From positions 62,001 to 126,000 of the forward strand of contig NZ_RMBX01000017.1 in NCBI RefSeq assembly GCF_003807585.1: a DNA stretch of 64,000 nucleotides. Reading direction: 5' to 3'. Shown here piece by piece: positions 16,447 to 25,104 of the stretch. This DNA is from Chitinophaga barathri. GTDB taxonomy: Bacteria > Bacteroidota > Bacteroidia > Chitinophagales > Chitinophagaceae. Below the pieces are notes generated by a model. The model was given only the letters and a program-made list of their open reading frames with translations, searched no databases and was not told the origin of the DNA. The position numbers and the translations under genes are program-made. Within the stretch, counting starts at the first letter, position 1, and each line of letters opens with the position of its first letter.

Positions 16447-18816
16447 ATGCCCCGCACCGCCGTAAGGATCTTCCTTTTCGTATATGCATGGCTGTTTGCA
16501 CAGCAGGCTTATGCCCAGCAAGGGTATACAGTGAGCGGCTATGTACGCGACAGTACCACCGGCGAATCCCTCATTGGCGCAAGCATCGGCATCAAAGGCA
16601 CTACCAGGGGCGTACAGACCAACACCTACGGTTTTTTCGCCGTCACGCTTCCCCCGGGTGAACATACGCTTGTTTTTACCTTCATCGGTTACCAGCCGCA
16701 GGAGCGGCCCGTAAAGGCCGGCGCGGACCGGAATGTGACCGCATTGCTGGTGCCCCGTTCTTTCCAGGCCAAAGAAGTGGTGATCACGGACCGGCGGAAG
16801 GATGAAAACATCAAAAATACGGACATGGGCAAGGTGGAGCTGAGCACCGAACAAATGAAAAAACTCCCCGCCCTTATGGGCGAAGTGGACCCGCTGAAAA
16901 TACTACAGCTGTTGCCCGGCGTACAGGCGGCGGGAGAGGGCAACGCCGGTTTTTATGTAAGGGGCGGCGGGCCGGATCAGAACCTCATCCTGCTGGACGA
17001 AGCGCCCGTGTACAATACCGGCCACCTGTTCGGTTTTTTCTCCATTTTCAATGCGGACGCCATCAAAAACGTCACCCTCATCAAAGGCGGTATGCCAGCG
17101 AATTACGGCGGCAGGCTTTCCTCCGTGGTGGATGTGACCATGAAAGACGGCAACAACCAGCAATGGCAGGCGGAAGGCGGCATCGGCGCCATCGCTTCGC
17201 GGCTGAACATACAGGGGCCGCTGCAAAAAGACAAGTCCAGTTTTATGATCTCCGCCCGCCGGACCTATGCCGATCTGCTCGCCAAACCTTTCGTACGGAA
17301 AAGCAGTTCCTTCTACGGTTCCGGGTATTATTTCTATGACCTCAATGCCAAAGCAAACTACCAGTTCTCCGCCAAAGACCGAATCTTCCTGAGCGGTTAC
17401 CTCGGCCGCGATGTATTCCGCTTCCGCAACGGGGACAGAAGTTTTGAGGCGCACATCCCCTGGGGGAACAACACCGCCACGCTCCGCTGGAATCATGTGT
17501 TCAATAAAAAACTCTTTGCGAACACCTCTCTGATCTACAACGATTATAAATTCTCCTTCGGCGCCATCAATGAAGGGTTTACTATTCAACTGAATTCCGG
17601 CATAAAAGACTACAATGGCAAGCTGGACTTCGACTATTTCCTGAACCTGAAACATCATATCAAATTCGGCGGCAATTATATCTATCACACCTTTACACCC
17701 AGCTCCGTATCCGGAAGGCAGGACACTACGGTATTTCAGCCGGACAATGCCGCGCGTAAATACGCCCATGAAGCCGCGCTGTACATCCAGGACGACTGGG
17801 AGATCAGCCCGCGCCTGAAAGCCAATATCGGCCTGCGGTACAGCGGTTTCCGGCAGATAGGCCCCTATACCCGCTACACCCGCAACCAGGATGGTAACAA
17901 ACTGGACAGCACCGTATACGGGAGAGGGCAGGAGGTGCGCAGTTACGGCGGCCTGGAACCCCGCCTGCTGCTTCGTTATGCCTGGAACGACCGCGAATCC
18001 GTGAAAGCCTCCGTGACGCGGAACAACCAGTATATCCACCTCGTGACCAATGCCGGCAGTACCTTGCCTACAGATATCTGGGTGCCCAGTACCTACCTCG
18101 TCAAACCGCAGTTCAGCTGGCAATATTCCGCCGGTTATTTCCGCAACTTTGCGAACAATAGCTGGGAAGCCTCGCTGGAAGCCTATTACAAGGACATGCG
18201 CAACCAGGTGGAATACCGCGAAGGATATACGCCTTCCTTAAAGGACCCTGAAGAAGAATTTGTATACGGCAAAGGATATGCCTATGGGGCGGAGCTGTTC
18301 ATCCACAAAATAAAAGGAAAACTCACCGGCTGGATAGGTTACACCCTTGCCTGGACCTGGCGGCAATTCCCCGCCTTGAACGGTGGCAAACGTTTCCCCG
18401 CCAAATACGACCGCCGTCATGACCTCGCCGTGGTAGCCAGCTACGAGCACAGCCCCCGCTGGACGTTTTCCGGGGTGTTTATCTTCGGCTCCGGCAACAC
18501 TACTACTTTACCCGAGAAGTTTTATTTCCTGGACGGCGTGCTCACCCAGGAATACGGTGATCTCAACAGCTACCGCATGAAACCCTATCACCGCCTGGAC
18601 CTCTCAGCCGTGTATACCCCCAAAAAGAAAAACCCGAACCGCAGGCTCACCAGCAGCTGGGCTTTTTCCATCTACAATACTTACAGCCGGATGAATCCTT
18701 ATTTTATCTATTTCGACCAGACGGGGAACGTGCTGGACGGGAGCCTGGAGATCAAAGCGAAACAAGTGTCGCTGTTCCCGATCATTCCTTCCATTACCTG
18801 GAATTTTAAATTCTAA
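16447..18816 (+). CDS. TonB-dependent receptor with carboxypeptidase-regulatory-like domain
   Basis: About 789-aa outer-membrane receptor. I take the ATG at 16447 because a normal signal peptide begins there (MPRTAVRIFLFVYAWLFAQQAYAQ); the upstream in-frame ATG at 16399 would add 16 Pro/Val-rich residues. A carboxypeptidase-regulatory-like domain (about 27-110, GYVRDSTTGESLIGASIG), a plug (about 118-235, GNAGFYVRGGGPDQNLILLD) and a barrel follow, ending in WNFKF. It has no STN domain, so it is not expected to signal to a sigma factor. The DUF3347 lipoprotein upstream hints at a metal or metal-complex substrate, but that is inference. The last 4 bases overlap the convergent glycosylase gene. 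Confidence 0.92.
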   Translation: MPRTAVRIFLFVYAWLFAQQAYAQQGYTVSGYVRDSTTGESLIGASIGIKGTTRGVQTNTYGFFAVTLPPGEHTLVFTFIGYQPQERPVKAGADRNVTALLVPRSFQAKEVVITDRRKDENIKNTDMGKVELSTEQMKKLPALMGEVDPLKILQLLPGVQAAGEGNAGFYVRGGGPDQNLILLDEAPVYNTGHLFGFFSIFNADAIKNVTLIKGGMPANYGGRLSSVVDVTMKDGNNQQWQAEGGIGAIASRLNIQGPLQKDKSSFMISARRTYADLLAKPFVRKSSSFYGSGYYFYDLNAKANYQFSAKDRIFLSGYLGRDVFRFRNGDRSFEAHIPWGNNTATLRWNHVFNKKLFANTSLIYNDYKFSFGAINEGFTIQLNSGIKDYNGKLDFDYFLNLKHHIKFGGNYIYHTFTPSSVSGRQDTTVFQPDNAARKYAHEAALYIQDDWEISPRLKANIGLRYSGFRQIGPYTRYTRNQDGNKLDSTVYGRGQEVRSYGGLEPRLLLRYAWNDRESVKASVTRNNQYIHLVTNAGSTLPTDIWVPSTYLVKPQFSWQYSAGYFRNFANNSWEASLEAYYKDMRNQVEYREGYTPSLKDPEEEFVYGKGYAYGAELFIHKIKGKLTGWIGYTLAWTWRQFPALNGGKRFPAKYDRRHDLAVVASYEHSPRWTFSGVFIFGSGNTTTLPEKFYFLDGVLTQEYGDLNSYRMKPYHRLDLSAVYTPKKKNPNRRLTSSWAFSIYNTYSRMNPYFIYFDQTGNVLDGSLEIKAKQVSLFPIIPSITWNFKF

Positions 18817-19514
18817 TCTTCCCTGCCAGCACTGAACGCCTCCATGTACTTATCAATATATTCCTGCTTTTTCTTCAGCTTGTACTGCATAATGAACCGT
18901 GGATGTTCTAAAGGAATAATCCGGTCGAATAACTTTTCCTTTTCATTGAGGCGTAAAATGAAGTCGGCATTTTTGCCGGTGCCGAGGCAATAACCTACCG
19001 CCCGGTCTATGCCGAAGGTGGTTTGTTTGCGCAGATTTTCCAGCATAAAATCATACACGGCCTCTGTAAGGGCTTTGCTGTCGTAGTAATTATAGTTCAC
19101 GACCTTTCCGCCGGGTTTGTCCACCGTAAAACCCAGCGGGCTCATGGCGCCGATATAAAAGTCTTTGTAAAAAGCGGCCGGGCCTCCATAGGCGGCAATC
19201 ACATCATAGACATATACGCTGCTCACTTCGTAGGCCGGCGGGCCTGGGAAATGAATACCACAGGGATCTTCCAGTCTTTTGGAATCCGTGAAAGGCACGC
19301 CGGTGAGCGCCGCGCCGAAACGCCCGGGGTTAATGCCGATGATCATGCGGCGGGTGTGGGTATCGTTGTAAAATTTCCGGTAGAACTGTTTCATGACTTC
19401 CACTACCATGGGCTGTTCCGCAAAGGGGTTCATGATGTTCACGCCTTTGGGCAGCTGGCCGGTGTAATGGAGATGGGTGTTGAAGTGGATGATCTTGTCC
19501 GCGAAAGTTTGCAT
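18813..19514 (-). CDS. SMUG-type uracil-DNA glycosylase family protein (SMUG2-like)
   Basis: 233-aa uracil-DNA-glycosylase superfamily protein. Motif 1 GINPGRFGAALTGVPFTD (about 60-77) closely resembles the SMUG1 motif GMNPGPFGMAQTGVPFG, with the catalytic Asn at about 62; motif 2 is EHPRF near 206. Bacteroidota members of this group (DUF4918, characterised in Pedobacter heparinus as SMUG2) excise uracil and xanthine from DNA. I take the ATG at 19514: the track start at 19556 lies upstream of a -7 element at 19518-19525. The stop overlaps the convergent TonB receptor stop by 4 nt. It functions in base-excision repair in the cytosol. Confidence 0.85.
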   Translation of the reverse strand: MQTFADKIIHFNTHLHYTGQLPKGVNIMNPFAEQPMVVEVMKQFYRKFYNDTHTRRMIIGINPGRFGAALTGVPFTDSKRLEDPCGIHFPGPPAYEVSSVYVYDVIAAYGGPAAFYKDFYIGAMSPLGFTVDKPGGKVVNYNYYDSKALTEAVYDFMLENLRKQTTFGIDRAVGYCLGTGKNADFILRLNEKEKLFDRIIPLEHPRFIMQYKLKKKQEYIDKYMEAFSAGRED

Positions 19515-19517
19515 CCC

Positions 19518-19525
19518 CAAAAATA
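19518..19525 (-). promoter_or_regulatory. possible -7 element for the SMUG2-like gene
   Basis: Minus-strand TATTTTTG, an exact TANNTTTG match, ending 3 bp before the ATG at 19514. No TTG at the standard distance, so weak. Confidence 0.3.
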
Positions 19526-19591
19526 AGGTTCCGGGAGGAAAAAATGTTCGCTGCATTTGCGGCCATTAAATTATTTAATATTTTTACCCGC

Positions 19592-19864
19592 ATGATGAAA
19601 AAATCCCTGCCTGGAGTTTTGATAATTATCCTGAATGTTGGATTCACTTACCTGATGTTGTTCGCCTGTGTTTTAGCTGATTTTTTTTGGTATGGGGAAG
19701 GCGCAATGTCCGTTAAAAATATGCATGTAATGCCCAGGGTCTTCGCGGTTATCCAGATATTGGTGCTGTCCCTGTTGTTCTGGCGAAAGAAACTCATACA
19801 TGACTTTACCACCTGGCTTATTTGTATACTCACCTTGCTGGTGCTGTTTAAAATTCATACCTAG
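19592..19864 (+). CDS. small membrane protein, about 90 aa, unknown
   Basis: Begins at the ATG pair 19592/19595 (MMKKSLPGVLIII). Three hydrophobic segments fall at about 6-28 (LPGVLIIILNVGFTYLMLF), 45-60 (PRVFAVIQILVLSLLFW) and 67-88 (FTTWLICILTLLVLF). The connecting loops are short and basic on the cytosolic side. No family recognised. It is divergent from the SMUG2-like gene (about 77 bp between starts) and ends about 40 bp before a terminator shared with the patatin gene. An extended start at 19544 would overlap the promoter region of the glycosylase and is unlikely. Confidence 0.7.
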   Translation: MMKKSLPGVLIIILNVGFTYLMLFACVLADFFWYGEGAMSVKNMHVMPRVFAVIQILVLSLLFWRKKLIHDFTTWLICILTLLVLFKIHT

Positions 19865-19903
19865 CCTGGTGATACCGGGTATGCCGGTTCATGCCAAATG
19901 AAT

Positions 19904-19932
19904 AAAGCCCCTGCAATCGCAAGGGCTTTACT
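19904..19932. terminator. bidirectional terminator
   Basis: Stem AAAGCCCCTGC / GCAAGGGCTTT (one mismatch) around the loop AATC. It lies between the small membrane protein and the convergent patatin gene, whose stop is 2 bp away. Confidence 0.7.
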
Positions 19933-19934
19933 GT

Positions 19935-21236
19935 TTATTTACCAGCCTTCGCCTCTTTGAAATAGTCCGTCACTATTTTCTGGTTCTTCCGCATAAGCTC
20001 TGCCTGTTCGGCCGGCGTCATGTTGAACTTGAGAAGGTCTGTGCCGGTAACGTCCAGCTGGATGATGTGTTTGTTGTACTGGTAACTGGTTTTGGTGACC
20101 TGTCCGGCGCCGCTGCCAAACAGTCCCAGTTTGAGGTACGTACTCATGTAATGCCCGAAGTTCGTGAGGGTATTATCTTCGGCGCGGGGGCCAAGACGGA
20201 ACAGCAGGGCGCTTTCACCGGGGAATACGCGGATGGGCGCGTTATCGAAATACCCGCCGTCCACCCAGAGCCCTTCCCATATTTTACCTGCATCCGCGCG
20301 GTCCTGCGGCGGCACGATTTGATCCGCAAAAACCCTGTCTATGAGTACCGGCTTAAAGATCAGCGGCAGGCTCATGCTCATACGCACAGCCGTGGCTATC
20401 GGCAGGTTCGGCGTGGTATCCCTGGACAATATCTGCACATTGCCCGTCCTGAAATTCACGGCGGTAAATTTCAGGTCTATCCCGAATTTATCCACCACTT
20501 CTTTCATCGTCCACCATTTTACGCGTGCGTCGTGTGTGTACTGGAAACTGCTGGACCAGTCGATGAGTTTCTTTTTGGGATCGGGGCGCATTTTCATGTC
20601 CACGACATGGTTGAAGAAATAATGGATCTTCATCCCGTTGAATATCCCGAAATCCATAAACACGCTGTCCCTGAAGTCACCCAGGTTCGCCATGATCTGA
20701 TTGAGCAGCCGCACCTTGTACACCGGTTCCGTCCGGAGAAAGTTGGCGTGCCATTCGCTGCTTTCGATCTTGTCGCGGAGGGATTGCCCGTCATCCATGA
20801 TAAAACTTTTCAGCAGCCACCTGAGGATCCAGTCCGGCACCACGGGTATCATATGCAGCAGGGTGTTCACCAGGTGTTCCTTTTCGATCAGGAAACGCGA
20901 GAGTGCCGGTTTGTTCGGCACGAAGTTCATCCGCGTGCCGGGTTTGAATACCATGGAGGGATCGGGCCCGTCAAAGAAGTCTTCAAAATCCGCTTTCAGG
21001 ATGTTGGCGATGTCCAGGCTGGAATGCCCGGTGCCGAGCAGCATAGCGGTGATAGCGCCCGCGGAAGCGCCGGATATGCCTTTGATTCCGGCGGGCAGGC
21101 CGTTTTCCACGCGCAGGATCATGTGATCTTCCAGCGCCCTGATGGCGCCGAGAAAAGCATTGCCCTTTCCGCCTCCGCCTTCAAAGGAAAGGTATTCCAC
21201 TTCCTCAGGGCTGAGGGGTTTATCTAATGAAGTCAT
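19935..21236 (-). CDS. patatin-like phospholipase
   Basis: 433-aa cytosolic-type protein with no signal peptide. It has the full patatin active site: oxyanion-hole loop EGGGGKG (19-25), nucleophile elbow GASAG with Ser 58, and the catalytic Asp 326 in VDGGYFDN. The lipase fold has a long insert (about 85-250) between Ser and Asp, containing aromatic, amphipathic helices that could contact membrane. I take the ATG at 21236; the TTG at 21263 overlaps the upstream stop. It is the second gene of an operon with the 807-aa protein (23-bp gap). Patatin lipases act as membrane-degrading effectors in CBASS and as secreted toxins elsewhere; no cyclase gene is near, so the trigger would have to be the 807-aa partner. 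Confidence 0.9.
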   Translation of the reverse strand: MTSLDKPLSPEEVEYLSFEGGGGKGNAFLGAIRALEDHMILRVENGLPAGIKGISGASAGAITAMLLGTGHSSLDIANILKADFEDFFDGPDPSMVFKPGTRMNFVPNKPALSRFLIEKEHLVNTLLHMIPVVPDWILRWLLKSFIMDDGQSLRDKIESSEWHANFLRTEPVYKVRLLNQIMANLGDFRDSVFMDFGIFNGMKIHYFFNHVVDMKMRPDPKKKLIDWSSSFQYTHDARVKWWTMKEVVDKFGIDLKFTAVNFRTGNVQILSRDTTPNLPIATAVRMSMSLPLIFKPVLIDRVFADQIVPPQDRADAGKIWEGLWVDGGYFDNAPIRVFPGESALLFRLGPRAEDNTLTNFGHYMSTYLKLGLFGSGAGQVTKTSYQYNKHIIQLDVTGTDLLKFNMTPAEQAELMRKNQKIVTDYFKEAKAGK

Positions 21237-21259
21237 TGTATTATAATTTGGGCCGGTGG

Positions 21260-23683
21260 TCAATTCTGCGTGTTACGGGGAAGGGTAGCATCTGGTTGCA
21301 GCATTACCAGGCTGGTGGGCAGGGAGTATTCCCATGGCTCGTCCACCGGTGTGCCTTCGGCGCCGCCTTCCGTCTGCTCCTGTATCTCCTGGACAATGGA
21401 GAGGTACAGCGGATCGTTCACCTGCGGCACCTGCCCGCCTTTCCAGATAATGCCGGTGGCCAGGTAAAATGCCATCGCTTTTTCAAAATTGCTTCTCACC
21501 GGTACTACCACTCTTGCCGCGCCCGCGTCCAGGAAAGCGCCGAACTTCGGGTCCTGGTGACCTTCTGCGGTCAGTATCTTCGGCCACTCGGCGGCATCGT
21601 TGTAGAAGTAAGGATAAAGGGCGAAGGTGAGGTTCTGCCATTCAAAGGCCTGCTCGAACCACTGGATATGATCGCGCTCCATACGGGCCACGTCGAAGTT
21701 GATCTTCCCGTTTGTCACCGCCTGCTGGTTGAAAGGCGGCTGGTCAAAATAATGCTGCTGCAGCATGGCGATCACGGAGCGTTTCAGTTCGGTCCTTTCC
21801 GTGATGCGGTTGTCCGCCGGGTTTTTACCCTGTACTGCTATGATTTTCTCCATGCCGGTGGTGGCCAGGAACTCGCGTACTTCCTGCTCGTATTGCAGCT
21901 GCTGTTTGTTCAGGTGGTCCATGATCTTCGCATAAGCGGCCAGTTGCCATTTCTCCAACTGCTCTTTGCGCAGCACACATTCTATCACGATGTTGCAGGT
22001 ATACCCGTAGAGCGATTCGCAGCGGATGCTTACCGGCACGCTCTGGGTCTGTACTTCCCCGAAATCAAAAATGCCCAGGTGGCCTTCCGCGTCACCGTCG
22101 CCGGTGACCTGTTTGTTGATCCACTGGTTGCCGACGGAGAGGGCAAAATAACCGCCGTTTTCGGTATGCGTCCAGCAGAGGTAAGTGGCCCAGAAGCGGC
22201 GGCCTTCGTATTCTGCGGGGATGGTCAGTTCGTTGTTGGAAACGAAGTTGCGCACAAAGTCCTTATTCTCTTCGTCGCTGAGGTGCAGGGCCTTGCTCAC
22301 GGTCACCAGCTCAGGCTGCGGCGCATCCAGCTGCGGGCCGTATTGTTTGCTCAGCTCCAGGTAGTTGCCACGGGTGATGGAAGAGGGCTGGAAATCCGGA
22401 CCGGGAAACACGGGTTTCTTTTTCTGAATGTGCTCAGGTATTTCGGGGTTGTCAAACTTTCCGTTCACTGCTTTTTTGAGGAATGCGGCGGGCTCGGGCA
22501 CGATAAATTCCAGCAGCATACGTTTTCCGTAGTCGAACACCTGGGCTTTGTACTTTTTGTTCACCCAGCGGTAGATGCCGGTGACATGCCTGTCGCCGCG
22601 GCTGTTGTCTATCGTGTGGCGGTTGTTTTCCTCCATGGTCACGACGGTACGCACGGTGCGCTGCTCTTTGATCCGTTCGTTCACGCGTTCGGAAGAGCGG
22701 GCCGTGATCTCTTTGGCGTATTGGGAAGACGTTTTGTTGGACTCCTCGCGGGAAGTGCTGGTGGCATAATCGAAGGTGGCGGTAGCTTCTTTGATCACGC
22801 CGTAGGAGGCGGTTACGCTGGCGCCGATGGACATATCTGCGTCTTCGGCCAGGGTGCGGCTCACTTCGGACTGCATTTCAAAACGGTCCGTAGTTTCCAG
22901 GTCGCGCTGGGTGGTTACCTCCGTTTCCGTTTCCACGAACACGGTTTCTTCGCGGGTGGAGCTGAGCTTGTGCGTACGTTCGCGGCTTTCGCCCCGCAGC
23001 GCGTTTTCGATGTGGGCCACTTCGCCCAGTTCATAACTCACCCATTCTTCTTTTACCACGCGCAGGTCGCCCATAGAAGGCTGGCGGGAGAGGGCGTTGC
23101 CGGGCGCGTTTTCGAGGCGGGGCAGCACCATGATGCCCTGGGTGAGGAAGTTAAATACATAATCGGCATCCACGCTGTAGCTCACGTTGTTCCCGGTTAC
23201 TTTTTCGGCTTCCGCCAGCTTTTCCAGCAGGCTGAAAATGTAACGCGCACGCAGCAGTAATTCCCGGAATGCTTCGCGGCTGGAAGGGGTGGATACCACG
23301 CCCCAGAGGAGGTTTGAAAGTTGGGTTAACTCACTTTTGAATGAATCAAGCTTCACGAGGTCTTTCAGACGCAGATTGGTTTCCTTTTTAACGGTTTCGC
23401 CGATGGTTTCGGCACGCAGGCGGTTGTTGCATTTGAGCAACGCCTGGTCCACCTGGTAAATGGGGGTGATGAGGTTGAGCTCTTTAATGTCTTTGGGGTC
23501 CTCGTTGTCGTCCAGGAAAATTTTCACTACTTCCGCTGCGGCGGCGCGGGTAATGGGGGCTTCGTGAGCGAGGGCGGGGGACTGGCCGGGAGGGAAAAGG
23601 GTAATGAGTTGTTGTTTCTCATTGTCTTTGGGCATACGTTGTACAGACCGCTTGGACACAAAGCGGAACAGATCAGTTCTCAT
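21260..23683 (-). CDS. unrecognised 807-aa protein, operon partner of patatin lipase
   Basis: I do not recognise a family. The ATG at 23683 (MRTDLFRFVSK) is chosen because a strong promoter at 23773-23803 lies downstream of the alternative TTG at 23803. There is no signal peptide or membrane segment. About 20-200 is mainly helical. About 240-390 is a highly charged Thr/Glu/Arg-rich stretch with repeating THKLSS, REETVFVETETEV and TTDRFEMQSEVSRT patterns, enclosing a small Gly/Ala/Ser-rich patch (DMSIGASVTASYGV) that could be a beta-hairpin. About 390-460 resembles a domain with RWVNKKYKAQVFDYGKRM. The C-terminal half is mixed alpha/beta with a Gln-rich helix (about 595-640). It starts the transcript that continues into the patatin gene. 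Confidence 0.85.
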   Translation of the reverse strand: MRTDLFRFVSKRSVQRMPKDNEKQQLITLFPPGQSPALAHEAPITRAAAAEVVKIFLDDNEDPKDIKELNLITPIYQVDQALLKCNNRLRAETIGETVKKETNLRLKDLVKLDSFKSELTQLSNLLWGVVSTPSSREAFRELLLRARYIFSLLEKLAEAEKVTGNNVSYSVDADYVFNFLTQGIMVLPRLENAPGNALSRQPSMGDLRVVKEEWVSYELGEVAHIENALRGESRERTHKLSSTREETVFVETETEVTTQRDLETTDRFEMQSEVSRTLAEDADMSIGASVTASYGVIKEATATFDYATSTSREESNKTSSQYAKEITARSSERVNERIKEQRTVRTVVTMEENNRHTIDNSRGDRHVTGIYRWVNKKYKAQVFDYGKRMLLEFIVPEPAAFLKKAVNGKFDNPEIPEHIQKKKPVFPGPDFQPSSITRGNYLELSKQYGPQLDAPQPELVTVSKALHLSDEENKDFVRNFVSNNELTIPAEYEGRRFWATYLCWTHTENGGYFALSVGNQWINKQVTGDGDAEGHLGIFDFGEVQTQSVPVSIRCESLYGYTCNIVIECVLRKEQLEKWQLAAYAKIMDHLNKQQLQYEQEVREFLATTGMEKIIAVQGKNPADNRITERTELKRSVIAMLQQHYFDQPPFNQQAVTNGKINFDVARMERDHIQWFEQAFEWQNLTFALYPYFYNDAAEWPKILTAEGHQDPKFGAFLDAGAARVVVPVRSNFEKAMAFYLATGIIWKGGQVPQVNDPLYLSIVQEIQEQTEGGAEGTPVDEPWEYSLPTSLVMLQPDATLPRNTQN

Positions 23684-23772
23684 TGTTGGGTGTTTTTTTG
23701 AGGTTAAATAAAATACCAAAGGGTTAAATGCTTCCTTACAGGGGTTATATGCGGCTAACAAATTTGAAGATG

Positions 23773-23803
23773 CAAAGATAGGGTGGGCATCAACCCCTGA
23801 CAA
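23773..23803 (-). promoter_or_regulatory. promoter of the 807-aa/patatin operon
   Basis: Minus-strand TTG (23801-23803), 20-bp spacer and an exact TANNTTTG match TATCTTTG (23773-23780). Predicted start is about 23769, giving an 86-nt leader to the ATG at 23683. This also argues against the TTG at 23803 as start codon. Confidence 0.7.
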
Positions 23804-23822
23804 GAGAAATGGTACGCTGAAA

Positions 23823-23884
23823 AAAAATTGCGTAGAAATACGGGTGGTAAAAAGACGATAAGGGTTTGCGGGGAAAAATTGCGT
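23823..23884. repeat. paired 11-bp direct repeat upstream of the 807-aa/patatin promoter
   Basis: AAAAATTGCGT occurs at 23823-23833 and 23874-23884, 51 bp apart, immediately upstream of the operon's -33 element. The rest of the 324-bp gap 23684-24007 holds only the promoter and an AT-rich lead to the plus-strand lipoprotein gene. Confidence 0.4.
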
Positions 23885-24007
23885 TTAAACGGTGTGCTGA
23901 CGGGGCTTTTTAAGCTGCGCTGTTTGTACCGGGGGAAATATTGATTTATTTTAACGTACAGAATGCAGAATAACGAATAAGGAAACTATTTTTTTTAATC
24001 CCACCAT

Positions 24008-24595
24008 ATGATTAATACGAACCTCCTGGGCAGCCTTTGCCTTGCATTGACCATCCTGGCAAGCGCCTGCTCAGACCATGGCAGCGGAATGCCCATGAAC
24101 TACGAACCGAGCCCCACAGTACGCAAGAAAACCGCTCCGCCCGCCGATATAAATCTCGGCAAAAAATACCCTTCTTTCGGGAAGTATGACCTGAAGCGGT
24201 TCAACGCCCAGTTCGACAGCCTGCGGGCTATTTACACGCATATGAGCCCCAACATCGTATTTATTGCGGAGAGAAGCGCCACTACCGCCAGTGTGCTGGT
24301 GATCAACGGCACTAACGCTTATTTTTACGATCTCACCAAAGGAACGGGAAGAGATTATTCCGGGTTCGATATCGGGAAACTATACAGGCTGGGCCACATC
24401 TCGTACACCGGGCTGGAAGGGCTTTCTGCTGTTCCGCTCGACAAACTCCCGAAAAAACTGGAGAGCGATTACAACGTGTATTTTTATATCGCATCCAAAG
24501 GAGAACTGCTTGAGTTCACCGGTTCGCACCTGGCTTCTGCGGAAGATAACAGGGTGAAGGAATTGTTCGCGGCGTGTGAAGAGAAGTTCAGGTAA
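24008..24595 (+). CDS. lipoprotein, 195 aa, unknown
   Basis: Lipoprotein signal with lipobox ASAC (Cys 21), then a Pro/Lys-rich linker to about residue 55. A mixed alpha/beta domain follows from about 57 (FGKYDLKRFNAQFDSLRAIY), with strands NIVFIAER, ASVLVINGTNAYFYDL and VYFYIAS and a C-terminal helix ending ACEEKFR. I do not recognise the family and see no catalytic motif. It is monocistronic, with no convincing promoter element; the leader is AT-rich. The decayed minus-strand gene 24596-24924 converges on it. Confidence 0.75.
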   Translation: MINTNLLGSLCLALTILASACSDHGSGMPMNYEPSPTVRKKTAPPADINLGKKYPSFGKYDLKRFNAQFDSLRAIYTHMSPNIVFIAERSATTASVLVINGTNAYFYDLTKGTGRDYSGFDIGKLYRLGHISYTGLEGLSAVPLDKLPKKLESDYNVYFYIASKGELLEFTGSHLASAEDNRVKELFAACEEKFR

Positions 24596-24924
24596 TGGCT
24601 GTGTATCAGCGGCCATACGTACATACCAGGTAAAAAAACAAAGTATGGTATAAGCGATAAACAGCAGGCTTATTTTATTGCTGGCACGCATCATTTTCCG
24701 CGTGCTGTTGCGTTCGTGCTCCTCATAATCCGCCGGCCACTTCAGGGTAAAGGCGGAGAGGAGGTATGCTGGCATGTGGGACTTTCCGGCCAATCCGGTG
24801 AGGCCACGGAACTCTTCTTTTTCGATCCTGTCATAGATCAGGTAGTTCAGAATGAAGTGGACGCAAAGATTCCGGCCCAGCTCCAGTAAACCCAGGCGCT
24901 GTAAGTTGTTAGAAATTCAATCAT
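24596..24924 (-). pseudogene. decayed small membrane-protein gene
   Basis: An ATG at 24924 opens MIEFLTTYSAWVYWSWAGIFAS, which reads into a stop after 25 codons. One base off, the frame continues as FILNYLIYDRIEKEEFRG and later NKISLLFIAYTILCFFTWYV, with two good membrane segments and a basic loop between. The second frame has no start before an internal ATG and no stop until it is antisense to the lipoprotein gene, so both ends look broken. The simplest reading is a gene of about 105 codons with a frameshift near 24850 and a damaged 3' end. The family is not recognised. Confidence 0.5.
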
Positions 24925-25104
24925 GCTGATTAGCTTGCAAACAATGTACAAAATCTCCGCAATTCGGAGAACTTCCCGCATTTCATTTTTCTCCCGCAAA
25001 TTCAGTTAAATTGAAGCAATGATCTGCAAGAAATACCAGCTACTACGGCGATATCCAAAAACTTTTCTTAGAGAATAATGTGGTAAAATTTATTTTTACA
25101 GATC

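Noticed and set aside
16903..18123. 406-aa minus-strand ORF
   Set aside because: Antisense to the TonB receptor barrel; Val/Gly/His-rich shadow.
20067..21227. 386-aa plus-strand ORF
   Set aside because: Antisense to the patatin gene, which has a full catalytic motif set.
21227..23260. 677-aa plus-strand ORF
   Set aside because: Lies wholly antisense to the 807-aa gene with its promoter; its composition is that of a shadow frame and it has no recognisable motif.
24380..24793. 137-aa minus-strand ORF as an intact gene
   Set aside because: Its 3' part is antisense to the lipoprotein gene and its 5' part is a continuation of a frameshifted frame; the real gene is probably a pseudogene within 24596-24924.
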